64,000 bases of DNA from NCBI RefSeq assembly GCF_010645065.1, contig NZ_JAADZW010000008.1, positions 1 through 64,000 of the forward strand. The letters run 5' to 3'. This DNA comes from Flavobacterium fluviatile (lineage in GTDB: Bacteria > Bacteroidota > Bacteroidia > Flavobacteriales > Flavobacteriaceae). A program made the position numbers and the translations under genes. The notes under the pieces are model-generated. The model had not been told where the DNA came from. It ran no database searches and was given only the letters and a program-made list of their open reading frames with translations. This document shows positions 36,301-43,953 of the stretch, piece by piece (within the stretch, counting starts at the first letter, position 1; each line of letters opens with the position of its first letter).

Positions 36301-37710
36301 TACATCCCATCCCTTATTATTTGGAGATTGATTAAAGTCTTTCCCACTGATTTTGAGCAGATGGATGATTTTTTTAAGCAACCTTAATTTATTCTCCAAT
36401 AATTCCTCTCTATGCTCCGTGAAAAACTTGTCGCATAGATTAGATTTAATAACTGCTATCAAAACTTCATCTTTCCAATGATTTTCTATTGATTTATTGT
36501 TGATAGTTTCAATGACGAAATTATAAATCCAACTCTCAGACTCTTCTATTTTAGATTCTACCCACAATCGGAACCCTCTTCTGATCGCTGGTTCGTTAGA
36601 CAATGCGTTATAAAAATTGTCATTTTTAGGATTGTCAACTTTCAACGAATTAATGTATTTAATCAAACCCCAATCCTCGAAAATATCATGAGATGGGGCA
36701 AATAGATCATTTTCCTCGAAAAGAATGTTGTCTGCCTTTAGCACATAAACAATTTCAGAATCAAATTCATTTGCTGAAGTTAGAAGCGTCAGGTTTTTAG
36801 CTCTTTTTACAGCTAGATTAATGAACGTGTTTTGTCTTTTTTGCTCTAATAATCCATTAGTTCCACCAACGATGTTTTTCCAAAGTTTGTTTTTAAATGT
36901 AACGATGTCAATATCAGATAAATCATTGTGAGGTATTGAGATAAGTTTTTGCGATAGTGCTAAATACTTAGGAATTCTAATAATTTCCAACAAGTTCGCA
37001 TTGTGGACAATACCATTTAGTTCCGGAATTTTTTCAACAAAGTAATTTAATTCCTCATCTGCGAGTTGAGGTACATTTACTACGGTTGAATTATTTTGTA
37101 ATAATTGTTTATCGAAATAATTGAATTTTAGAATCTCTAAGGCATAACTTCTACAGGAAACAATCAATCTTATATTCTTCTCTTCTCTAAGAATCGCTAT
37201 TAACTCTCTAAAAGCTTCTGCATCGCCCTCTAACAATTTTTCAAAACTGTCAATATAAATTAACTGATTTGAAAATTCTTTAAACTCACTGAATATTTCT
37301 TGAATGCTTAAATCAACACTAACTTCATGTAAAGTATTAATCAACGAACTTTTTAAAAATTGGTCAGCAGCAAAAGAAATTACACAAGTATCATCAAGCG
37401 ATTCTAAAATTTGTTTAGCATAAGCAGATTTCCCAGAACCAGCCTCTCCGTCAATAAAAATAAATTGATTTTCGTTCATCAAATCTGTAACAGGATGGTC
37501 AATTAAATTTCTTTTAAGTTTTATTCCAGATATATCAGATTGAATTTTGTTTAAAACGTTTTTAGTTTGCTCGATTATGCTCCTTAGACGTGCTTCCTTA
37601 TTTTCAAGGTTAATAATTATCTTTTGGATAAAATTATTATCGCCATTTATAAAATCACCACCTTCGGTATTAATTGTTGAATAACTGATTATGTTTTTAC
37701 CTGCTTCCAC
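33358..37710 (-). CDS. Large STAND/NACHT-like NTPase, candidate defence receptor
   Basis: A 1450-residue protein. Residues 12-28 hold the motif TINTEGGDFINGDNNFI, shared with the C-terminus of the neighbouring small protein. A P-loop NTPase follows: Walker A GEAGSGKS (88-95), Walker B LIYID (150-154) and a sensor-like IRLIVSCR (180-187), as in NACHT/STAND modules. The remaining about 1100 residues are mostly helical without clear repeats, consistent with a sensor region. The size and layout resemble bacterial NLR-type antiphage proteins. No known effector domain is visible in this protein. The gene is more AT-rich than its neighbours and lies between two RlaP genes, so recent insertion is likely. 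Confidence 0.75.
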   Translation of the reverse strand: MEAGKNIISYSTINTEGGDFINGDNNFIQKIIINLENKEARLRSIIEQTKNVLNKIQSDISGIKLKRNLIDHPVTDLMNENQFIFIDGEAGSGKSAYAKQILESLDDTCVISFAADQFLKSSLINTLHEVSVDLSIQEIFSEFKEFSNQLIYIDSFEKLLEGDAEAFRELIAILREEKNIRLIVSCRSYALEILKFNYFDKQLLQNNSTVVNVPQLADEELNYFVEKIPELNGIVHNANLLEIIRIPKYLALSQKLISIPHNDLSDIDIVTFKNKLWKNIVGGTNGLLEQKRQNTFINLAVKRAKNLTLLTSANEFDSEIVYVLKADNILFEENDLFAPSHDIFEDWGLIKYINSLKVDNPKNDNFYNALSNEPAIRRGFRLWVESKIEESESWIYNFVIETINNKSIENHWKDEVLIAVIKSNLCDKFFTEHREELLENKLRLLKKIIHLLKISGKDFNQSPNNKGWDVVIKFLFENIEELIEINTQILRFLYDWENILYYGKITNLDTPQYVGKIVYKILESFDEGVDWMNAGESNSLTEKGIKLLHQLAEYIPDEIKILLDNLFAKDEEQNYKIRNEKRKQIKYALSNFHSGTLPKIFPNELIALANLKWKYKKVKSKSRFGFEHSSYGIDHHFGLKDKHDLSYFPQSAYQTFIFKLLKFHPWKALDFIIELTNYCTEHYVKSDFLKDDGFGRTSDDITTIDVLYNKKSYSIYGSAYLWSINRGGQISVPNLLQSVVVALERYLYELGKIESEKIDEIIQSFFDQIYTKSNSVVLLSVVASITQAYPKKVGNKFLPLLTDKHFFEWESQRWIREYFAGSLLGLPNASWEADLCDDERKEALKWEHRQKYHKGLNGFLIQYQLFYGNLNGELFEMFDYLENKHDKKDVYFLKLLSEIDGRKQKVEEVEHDGKKVIQIAPNYSVDTVLEAKMQQNEDESNFRNEHAKYSLWVSQTYQKKSEENKTYEYWKECLEYYLNVDESKLTFIDSFPVGTLASLGFDLFGEELNDSEFEFCFNTILEIAEKLYSRKRNERYDFENLDFSINIYDNDSVYSLLPKLLVFKDKLTSDQLDNVKALVFFFLRDIHTELDIHIKHFYDSFKRYVWSADYQFAYNCFIGLILYATLNKKYPRHFRYSEEEIKEIENEENEILGFIENNKDDYEFSDLSYSNYSHWNLHKAIHIFPIRKEYNFSYSFLKAIFNAQIESYSLEEERYKSTDYYKIGSAIREMIINFLFGIEFNKETKSFFEFIIDTGINYDSSKRNSHYAIEYIENIVEWFYYKVDSNHGDEVMLNNFWNFWNTLYDKINSGIYLFNKEFLFYGNYWKSEAEDWFVLKQDHQADIYLKKISKLDYINIEALMQLLSGIGFQSLNPQGIKTLTKYLKSDIEQLLSINYYYGEKLIMRCFKSKIKEIKEDDLLLEEFLWFLNLMINLGSSKAYYMRENLILYKK

Positions 37711-37713
37711 AAA

Positions 37714-38103
37714 TTAAGATATTTGATTACTGTCTCCGTTTATAAAGTTTCCTCCTCCTGTATTTACATTTCCAGCTATCACATTTTTGCTATTAGTAAT
37801 TGTATTTTCAACTTTTGGAAGTTTTTCAATGAGTTCATTTAAATTAGTCATAAACTCAGGATTATCTTCAATTGAATTTTCAAGTATAGCTTTAGCTACA
37901 ATTTGTTTTTCTTTATTCTCTGGATTTAATTGAAGTTCTCTCAATACTTTCTTTGGTTCACCATCTTTAAAAAACAATGATTTAATCCAATTTATAGTAC
38001 TCTCCGAAATGCTTTCAAATCCTTTTTCACTAAATTTTTCAATTCCTTTCTTACCTAATTCTATCAAAAAAGGTGTGATAACTGACATTGTAATTGGTTC
38101 CAT
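37714..38103 (-). CDS. Small helical protein with G/N-rich C-terminal motif, partner of the STAND protein
   Basis: 129 residues. The first 105 are helical: an amphipathic start MEPITMSVITPFLIELGKKG, then charged helices with a LQLNPENKEKQIVAKAI segment. The last 18 residues, NVNTGGGNFINGDSNQIS, repeat the pattern found at the N-terminus of the STAND protein (TINTEGGDFINGDNNFI). The gap to that gene is 3 bp, so both are one operon. Homologous arrangements (helical domain plus C-terminal G/N motif) are common next to NLR-like genes, where the small protein is thought to act as effector or adaptor. Its start overlaps the 3' end of the upstream RlaP gene by 53 bp. Confidence 0.75.
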   Translation of the reverse strand: MEPITMSVITPFLIELGKKGIEKFSEKGFESISESTINWIKSLFFKDGEPKKVLRELQLNPENKEKQIVAKAILENSIEDNPEFMTNLNELIEKLPKVENTITNSKNVIAGNVNTGGGNFINGDSNQIS

Positions 38104-38662
38104 GTAATTTTATTTTGTTAATAATCATTTCCCTAAAAAACAAATCCAACTCCTCATTCATCTTCTTCCCGCTTCCCAAAGCGGTGCGTAAGGCGTAGAA
38201 ATAACTTTTTAGTTTTACTTCTTCCATTTCGCAGACTTCCATGAAATTTTTTGTAGTTCCTAAATAATGGTGCAAAACCGCTATTGGCGAAAAACATTTT
38301 ACGGCTATCTCCTGCATTTGTTTTGCGAAATCATCATTTGCAAAATACGCAGTTGGCGAAAACAGCCATTCCAACAAAGGTGCGTTAGATTTTGCTAATA
38401 ATTTTATGGCTTTCCGTAAATCCCAGCCGGAACCGTCAAGATCGTCTTCGGTCATGAATTCGATTACATCGGGCTTTTCCCAAAGCGACAAATAATACTC
38501 AGGTTTGTGTTTGTAGATAAAACGGATATCATAGTCACTGTCCGGAGAAGCAAATCCCCAGGCAAGGCTTCCTGATTCTACCGCAAAAAGTATTTCTACG
38601 TTTTTTTGTAGTACTATTTCTTTTAATTTTTGGAGTATTTTTTCTTTCATGATGGCTTTCAA
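38051..38662 (-). CDS. RlaP-type nucleotidyltransferase, C-terminus altered
   Basis: A 203-residue polymerase-beta-fold protein of the RlaP/YcgL family. The catalytic signature is ESGSLAWGFASPDSDYDIRFIY (quoted ends: GS and D-x-D at about 29-45). The family helices follow: GSGWDLRKAIKLLAKSNAPLLEW, then VLHHYLGTTKNFME, then KLKSYFYALRTALGSGK. The end NEELDLFFREMIINKI then runs on as KLHGTNYNVSYHTFFDRIR into the neighbouring gene in another frame. The family is normally about 250 residues, so part of the C-terminal half seems lost. RlaP genes accompany RtcB in RNA-repair loci. The gene may start at the internal Met of MKEKILQKL. Confidence 0.78.
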   Translation of the reverse strand: MKAIMKEKILQKLKEIVLQKNVEILFAVESGSLAWGFASPDSDYDIRFIYKHKPEYYLSLWEKPDVIEFMTEDDLDGSGWDLRKAIKLLAKSNAPLLEWLFSPTAYFANDDFAKQMQEIAVKCFSPIAVLHHYLGTTKNFMEVCEMEEVKLKSYFYALRTALGSGKKMNEELDLFFREMIINKIKLHGTNYNVSYHTFFDRIR

Positions 38663-38822
38663 ATGTAAATAAACAAAAAAGCTTTAAACCAAGTAATAAT
38701 ACGTGATTTAAAAGCTAATTAATTTTTTTTTTTAATCGCGCAAAGACGCAAAGGCGCAAAGTTTTTTATGCGAACGTTTTAAGTTTTATCCTTTGTTTCT
38801 CTGAACCGTTGTCTCTTTGAGC
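38663..38822. repeat. Intergenic CGCAAAG-type repeat
   Basis: Contains GCGCAAAGACGCAAAGGCGCAAAG at 38739-38762 (given here as three abutting GCAAAG units) followed by a T tract. Related tracts occur at 39712-39765 and 41436-41465. Low-complexity, species-typical intergenic repeat without coding capacity. Confidence 0.55.
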
Positions 38823-39620
38823 CTAAATCCCAAAGAAACCTCTAGCATTTTTAGTCGTTTCCTGCGCAACCTTATCCAAGGCAATCCCTTTAAACTGTGC
38901 AATTGTTCCGGCAACATACGGCAGAAAAGCAGGTTCGCAACGGCGTTCGTGGTATTTCTTCAAGAGGCTGTTCGGGACATTTTTAGGAAGCATAAACGGT
39001 GCATCGGTTTCAATCATCATTCTGTCGAGCGGTACGTACTGAAGGACTTCTTTTAAATGACTGAAACGTTTGGCATCTGAAATTGCTCCCGTAAACCCGA
39101 GATAAAATCCGTTATCGAGATAGGTTTTGGCTTCTTGCAGCGTTCCCGTAAAACAATGCACCACACCTTTTGGCAGTTTCGGCAGATAGTCTTTTGTGAT
39201 ATTCATAAACGAACTAAAAGCGCTTCTTTCGTGCAAAAACAACGGTTTCTGAACTTCAGTCGCCAGCTCTAACTGCGCTCTGTAACATTCTTCCTGTTTG
39301 TTTCGGGGCGAAAAATCACGATCAAAATCGAGTCCGCATTCACCAACAGAAACAACCTGTTTCTGCTGTAATAGATTCTTTAATTTCGAAATGCTCTGTG
39401 CGTCGAAACGCTGTGCGTCATGAGGATGTATTCCTGCAGTCGCATATAACACGCCCGGATACTGTCTGGCAATCTTTGCGGATTCTTCACTGTTTCGTAC
39501 GCTTGTGCCTGTGAGTATCATTTGCGATACGTCGGCATCGAGCGCGTATTGTACGACATCGTCTATGTCGTTTTGGAATTGTTTGTTGGTTAAATTAATT
39601 CCTATGTCTATGTAATTCAT
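38823..39620 (-). CDS. tatD: TatD-family metal-dependent hydrolase
   Basis: A 265-residue TIM-barrel hydrolase of the TatD nuclease family (3'-5' exonuclease acting on DNA/RNA). Metal ligands appear in order: IGINLTNKQF at the first strand (IN replaces the usual H-x-H, as in several TatD proteins), TAGIHPHDA, VGECGLDFDRD (Glu), FLHERSA, HCFTG and IETDAPFM (Asp). It stands between rtcB and the RlaP gene on the same strand, but with 300-bp and 160-bp gaps. Membership in the RNA-repair unit is therefore possible rather than shown. Confidence 0.92.
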   Translation of the reverse strand: MNYIDIGINLTNKQFQNDIDDVVQYALDADVSQMILTGTSVRNSEESAKIARQYPGVLYATAGIHPHDAQRFDAQSISKLKNLLQQKQVVSVGECGLDFDRDFSPRNKQEECYRAQLELATEVQKPLFLHERSAFSSFMNITKDYLPKLPKGVVHCFTGTLQEAKTYLDNGFYLGFTGAISDAKRFSHLKEVLQYVPLDRMMIETDAPFMLPKNVPNSLLKKYHERRCEPAFLPYVAGTIAQFKGIALDKVAQETTKNARGFFGI

Positions 39621-39921
39621 ATTTTTTTAAAGTTTCTAAGGTTCTGAGAGGCTAAGATGCTAAGGTTTTTTCCTCTCTATTGCCTTAAATTATTTTTTTT
39701 TTGCCGCGAAGGTGCTAGGACGCAAAGTTTTTTGTTTTTAATCTCGCAAAGTCGCAGAGTCGCTAAGTTTTTTTTTCAGCCACAGATTATTAAGATTAAA
39801 AGCCTTATTTTAAAATCTGCTGAATATGCGTGAAAATATCCTTGCGTAAATCTTAGCGAACTTTACGGTTAAAATCACCACAAAGCATTAGACGCACTGC
39901 AGTACTCCTCTACACTGACCA
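39621..39921. repeat. Repeat-rich spacer between rtcB and tatD
   Basis: The 301-bp gap holds two CGCAAAG-type tracts with T runs (39712-39738 and 39748-39775). It also holds a degenerate copy (39889-39913) of the AGACGCACTGCAGTGCGTCT palindrome that is intact at 45582-45601. No ORF or palindromic TACGCA box is seen here. Confidence 0.55.
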
Positions 39922-41343
39922 CTAATCCTCTCGGGTCCCATCCTCTGCCATTCTAACCAGTTTCGGTGTAAACTTCGCTACAACATCTACCAAATCTTTC
40001 TGCGCTTCCATAACCTGATTGATATCTTTATACGCCATTGGGGCTTCGTCCAGACCGGCACCGATCAGCGTAACGCCATGATTTTTCAGGATGGATTTCA
40101 TTTCATTTTTGGTAATGTTTTTTATTGCCTGAGTTCTGCTCATTTGTCTTCCCGCACCATGTGAGGCCGAATTAATGGCGTTCTCCTCGCCTTTTCCTCT
40201 TACCAAAAATCCCGGTGCGGTCATACTTCCCGGAATGATTCCCATAACGCCTTTTGCGGCCGGGGTTGCGCCTTTTCTATGCACGATTACTTCTTCGCCG
40301 TTCCAGATTTCTTTCCAGGCAAAATTATGATGGTTTTCGACTTTAGCTAAAATCGTCGCACCCAAAGCGCGTTCCATTTTGTTATGGATAATCTCGTGAC
40401 AAGCCGATGCGTAATCTCCCGCCAAATTCATCGCCAGCCAATATTCCTGACCTAATTGCGAATTCATATCCAAATAAGCTAAGTTTTTAGCCACTTCCGG
40501 AAGTTTACATTCGTCTTTGGCGATTTTAGTATAATGTCCGGCAATGGTTGCTCCCATTCCGCGTGAACCAGAATGCGTTAACAAAGCGACGTATTTTCCT
40601 TTTGGAATATTTAAAACCGCATCATCTTTGGCAAATTCCATGATTCCGAATTCCACAAAGTGATTTCCACCACCAGAAGATCCTAATTGCGACCAGGCTT
40701 TATCTTTCAGATTTTTCACAAACGGATTCATATTGAAAGTTTCATTCTCCAAAACCGCATGATCTGATTTGTATTGTCCCTGAAAACCATGGCCAGCCCC
40801 AAACTTGGTATGTCCTGTTAATTCCTTTTTGAATTTAGCTTCGTTTTCAAAGTAAAAATCCTCCGGAATATCATAAACCGATAACGCCATTCGACACCCA
40901 ATATCAACCCCAACACCATACGGAATAATAGCGTTTTTAGTCGCTAAAACTCCGCCAATCGGCAGTCCGTAACCTTGGTGTGCGTCTGGCATTAAAGCTC
41001 CGGCAACCGTAACAGGCAATTTCATGGCAACTTCCATTTGTTTTCTGGCTCCATCTTCGATATGATCTAATCCGTAAGCCGAATACGCATTCGGATTTTG
41101 GTTTAAAGCGATGAAATCTTCTGGCTTTTCATTCGATTTTTCGATTAAAGCCACAGCCAGTTTGCTGAAGATTTTATCGTCTATATAATTTTCCGGAGTT
41201 GCTAAGACGTTTTTGAAATTTGTGATCATTTCGTCTCTTGTGAATCCGTTTCTTTTACTGTTTATTTTTAAGGCAATCCCAATTATTTTTCCTTCAGGGA
41301 ATCCTAATTCTAGTATATCTGTACCGTTTATTTGTGTTTTCAT
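39922..41343 (-). CDS. rtcB: RNA-splicing ligase RtcB
   Basis: A 473-residue GTP- and Mn-dependent RNA ligase joining 2',3'-cyclic phosphate or 3'-phosphate ends to 5'-OH ends. It acts in tRNA and rRNA repair after ribonuclease attack. Signature segments are PDAHQGYGLPIGG (119-131), GVGVDIGCRMA with metal ligands D147 and C150, GGGNHFVEFG, LLTHSGSRGMG, ENHHNFAW, HRKGATPA, GSMTAPGFLVRG and SHGAGRQMSR, which carries the His that is guanylylated. All expected metal ligands are present. Upstream lies one of three palindromic TACGCA/TGCGCA boxes of the locus (41404-41424). No archease gene is nearby. Confidence 0.97.
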   Translation of the reverse strand: MKTQINGTDILELGFPEGKIIGIALKINSKRNGFTRDEMITNFKNVLATPENYIDDKIFSKLAVALIEKSNEKPEDFIALNQNPNAYSAYGLDHIEDGARKQMEVAMKLPVTVAGALMPDAHQGYGLPIGGVLATKNAIIPYGVGVDIGCRMALSVYDIPEDFYFENEAKFKKELTGHTKFGAGHGFQGQYKSDHAVLENETFNMNPFVKNLKDKAWSQLGSSGGGNHFVEFGIMEFAKDDAVLNIPKGKYVALLTHSGSRGMGATIAGHYTKIAKDECKLPEVAKNLAYLDMNSQLGQEYWLAMNLAGDYASACHEIIHNKMERALGATILAKVENHHNFAWKEIWNGEEVIVHRKGATPAAKGVMGIIPGSMTAPGFLVRGKGEENAINSASHGAGRQMSRTQAIKNITKNEMKSILKNHGVTLIGAGLDEAPMAYKDINQVMEAQKDLVDVVAKFTPKLVRMAEDGTRED

Positions 41344-41653
41344 TTTTTTCTTTTTTTAAGGAACAAAGTTCCAGAGTAACATAGTAACAAAGGTTGTTTT
41401 GTGCTGCGCAGTTATTTTGCGTAGATTTTTTTTTCTCGCAAAGTCACAGAGTCGCGAAGTTTTTTCCTCTCGCAGATTGCGCAGATTTAAGTGATTTGTT
41501 TTAATCATTTTAATCCTCATAATCTGTGTCTTAAAAATTAAAATCTTTGCTACTCTGCGCCTTTGCGAGATTAAATTCACCAAGCTTTGCAGAGACGCAC
41601 AGCAGTTCGCCTCTACAAAACCTTTGTCACTTTGTTACTTTGAACCTCTGTAC
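41344..41653. other. Spacer between the RING/TerD gene and rtcB
   Basis: Contains the rtcB palindromic box (41404-41424), a CGCAAAG/CGCAGATT repeat tract (41436-41500), a second one near 41553-41570, and a degenerate AGACGCAC..GCCTCTAC element (41590-41617). No supported gene. Confidence 0.55.
41404..41424 (-). promoter_or_regulatory. Palindromic operator-like box upstream of rtcB
   Basis: Arms CTGCGCAG (41404-41411) and TTGCGTAG (41417-41424) around the spacer TTATT. Same 21-bp arrangement as the boxes at 44398-44418 and 44853-44873. On the minus strand it is followed 14 bp later by CTTTG, a feature shared with the other two. It lies 61 bp upstream of the rtcB ATG. Confidence 0.75.
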
Positions 41654-43894
41654 CTAATCAATTAATAATTGCGTAACAACCGCTGGGTTCATAGCCCATT
41701 GCGCTGTGTAAACCTCATCAGCGATTTCATTTTTGATAATCGTTAAACCCTGAGCTTCAGCTTTTAGTTGCAATAAATTACCAATATTCAATTTGCTGTT
41801 TAGTTTTGACAATAACGCCTGAACGCCTTTGAAGTCCAATCCGCCTACAACCTGACCTCCGAAAGTCATCTCTAACCAAACGATTTCTCTTTTGGCTACA
41901 TCCAACACTCCAAAAACCAAACCTTTGGCAACATTTTGCGTCACACGGACCTGATAATCTACACACGACGGATCGTATGCAACACCTGTTCGTTCCGAAA
42001 TTTTCATCGGATATTTGCTGTTCATCCACCCTACAACCAAATTTGGCGTAATACTTCCGTTGCTGTACGCATTGCAGGTAAAAGTTACAAATTTTGCTTT
42101 GGCTTTTGCCAATTGATCGATGTTAATATTGATGTATTCAGCAGTTCCAACTTTACTCGGAATACTTCTGATATCACCGCTATGCTGACAACCTGTAGTT
42201 GTTAATCGGCTGTAAGAACAAAAATCTGAACGGTCATCGTATGCTATCTGACAACTCAAATCCATATCTAAATGTTGCATTGGCAAATCCTTACCCCATT
42301 GCATAAACAATCGCACTTCGTTACCTTCAACCGGGAAACGTGTTCCCATTAAAGCAACCGGTAAATCCTGAATTGTCTCGCTTCGATCTCCTATAGCAAC
42401 CGGCACATTAAACAATTGCGGATCGATATACATTGTTTTATTTGGATTTGAAACCGACTCAAATCGTTTTTTCATCGCCAAAATAGTTAAGTCTTCGCTT
42501 TGAATTTTCATTGTTTCCAACTGAGCATCATCGTACAACTTCAACAACGGATTTGATCCCACACGTTTGTTAGTTCCGCCCAAAGGCTTCACGCTTCTCT
42601 GCATGTTGACATCAAAGTAATTTTGGGCATACATGTTTAATGTAAATACCAGTCTTGCCGGAACCTTATCGATAACTTCTTCAAAATGAGCGATTGTTTC
42701 TTTCGCACCAAACCAAAGCATATTCGAAAATAACGAACGAGCAAACAATCCCGGGCGCTGTTTTAATAAGGCAAATGTTTTATCGGCATCAAATTTCAAT
42801 CTTGACGAATTCACTTTGCTTTGCCAGACATCGTACACCTGGTTGTAGAATACATCCATCAAAAAATTCAATTTCTCAAATCCTTTTCTTTTACTATATT
42901 CCGCCAAACGCAACGCCCGGATAAAACGAACCCACATTCCTCTTTTTGGATGCATGATTTCGCACATTGTTTCTACATCCATTTCCATATTATTCAACCA
43001 ATTTGCCACCATCAAACATTCTTTTCGGGAATATTTTAGTTTCAAATCTTTTTGAGATGCAATTCTAGTTTGTACGCTTGTATCCAATGAAATATGAAAA
43101 TGCTGACCGTTTTTAGCCGCTCTTTTGATAATCGTTTTTGGCTCAATAATCTGAAGCATTCCTGTATTTTTATACCACAAATATCGTAAGATATCTGTTG
43201 GCGTTTTCAAAAACTGAGAAGCGTCTTCTTCTTTACCATTTTCGATCAAAAGATCAATCACCAGCATTAAAGTTTCCTTCATTGCAACTTCTATTTTTGG
43301 TAAAGGCAAATATTGCATCGCTATTTTTAAACTATCTGCCTGAGTAGCGTCTAAAGCGGTTTTTGACTGCAATAACGAAATATAGAAATTCTCTAAATCT
43401 TTTTCATTCCATAATTCAAGGACTTTCAATTTGCTTCCCTGACCGATTTTTTCCAGTTTTCCAAATTCAAACGGAGTACCGCAGAAAGGGCACCCATTAT
43501 ATTTTTCTAATGGAAAAGTGTTATCCGGAATTGTATGTCCGCATTGTAAAGTTGTTCCGTTTTTAGTTTGGAAAACATTTCCAAAAAACGTCATGATATG
43601 ATCGATAACAGATTCATTTGTTGGAATATTCCATTCTTTTACCAGTGGCGTCCAGTTTTTATCGGTTCCTAAAATTGCTTTCAAAACTTCTAAAACCTCA
43701 ACTTTATAATTTGGGTTGACATTATTTAAAGCATGCAATAATGATTCAGAAAATGTAAATCCAAGCTTTGAAACATTAGCTAACAAAACTGAGGTTGTTC
43801 CTGATAAATTCTTAACGTCATTCGTAATCATTTCTGACGGAATGAAAATACCGTTCTGACGCAAACTGATTTTTAATAATCCTGTTGTTTTCAT
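41654..43894 (-). CDS. Large protein with RING-like zinc site and TerD-like C-terminal domain
   Basis: 746 residues, no signal peptide. A helical N-terminal region is followed by a zinc site C118-G-H120 ... C135-P-F-C138, resembling the prokaryotic RING-finger (Prok-RING_4) pattern. A long helical middle region spans about 150-500. A beta-rich domain at about 525-685 contains DMDLSCQIAYD (544-553) and CQHSGDIRS (569-577). These correspond to the D-x-D-L-S and H-S/T-G-D signatures of calcium-binding TerD proteins. The function is unknown. RING-4 and TerD domains are linked in other bacteria to stress and RNA/DNA-damage systems. The gene is read from downstream of the tRNA-like array and leads toward rtcB. 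Confidence 0.7.
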   Translation of the reverse strand: MKTTGLLKISLRQNGIFIPSEMITNDVKNLSGTTSVLLANVSKLGFTFSESLLHALNNVNPNYKVEVLEVLKAILGTDKNWTPLVKEWNIPTNESVIDHIMTFFGNVFQTKNGTTLQCGHTIPDNTFPLEKYNGCPFCGTPFEFGKLEKIGQGSKLKVLELWNEKDLENFYISLLQSKTALDATQADSLKIAMQYLPLPKIEVAMKETLMLVIDLLIENGKEEDASQFLKTPTDILRYLWYKNTGMLQIIEPKTIIKRAAKNGQHFHISLDTSVQTRIASQKDLKLKYSRKECLMVANWLNNMEMDVETMCEIMHPKRGMWVRFIRALRLAEYSKRKGFEKLNFLMDVFYNQVYDVWQSKVNSSRLKFDADKTFALLKQRPGLFARSLFSNMLWFGAKETIAHFEEVIDKVPARLVFTLNMYAQNYFDVNMQRSVKPLGGTNKRVGSNPLLKLYDDAQLETMKIQSEDLTILAMKKRFESVSNPNKTMYIDPQLFNVPVAIGDRSETIQDLPVALMGTRFPVEGNEVRLFMQWGKDLPMQHLDMDLSCQIAYDDRSDFCSYSRLTTTGCQHSGDIRSIPSKVGTAEYININIDQLAKAKAKFVTFTCNAYSNGSITPNLVVGWMNSKYPMKISERTGVAYDPSCVDYQVRVTQNVAKGLVFGVLDVAKREIVWLEMTFGGQVVGGLDFKGVQALLSKLNSKLNIGNLLQLKAEAQGLTIIKNEIADEVYTAQWAMNPAVVTQLLID

Positions 43895-43953
43895 TTTTTT
43901 TAATTTTTAAAATTTAGATAATGGTGTTTCTGAGTTCTACCTAAAAGATTTTT

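Noticed and set aside
41654..43894. Ro60/TROVE protein
   Set aside because: The rtcB and tRNA-like RNA context suggested it, but I could not see TROVE or vWA-MIDAS signatures. The RING-like cysteines and TerD-like segments fit better.
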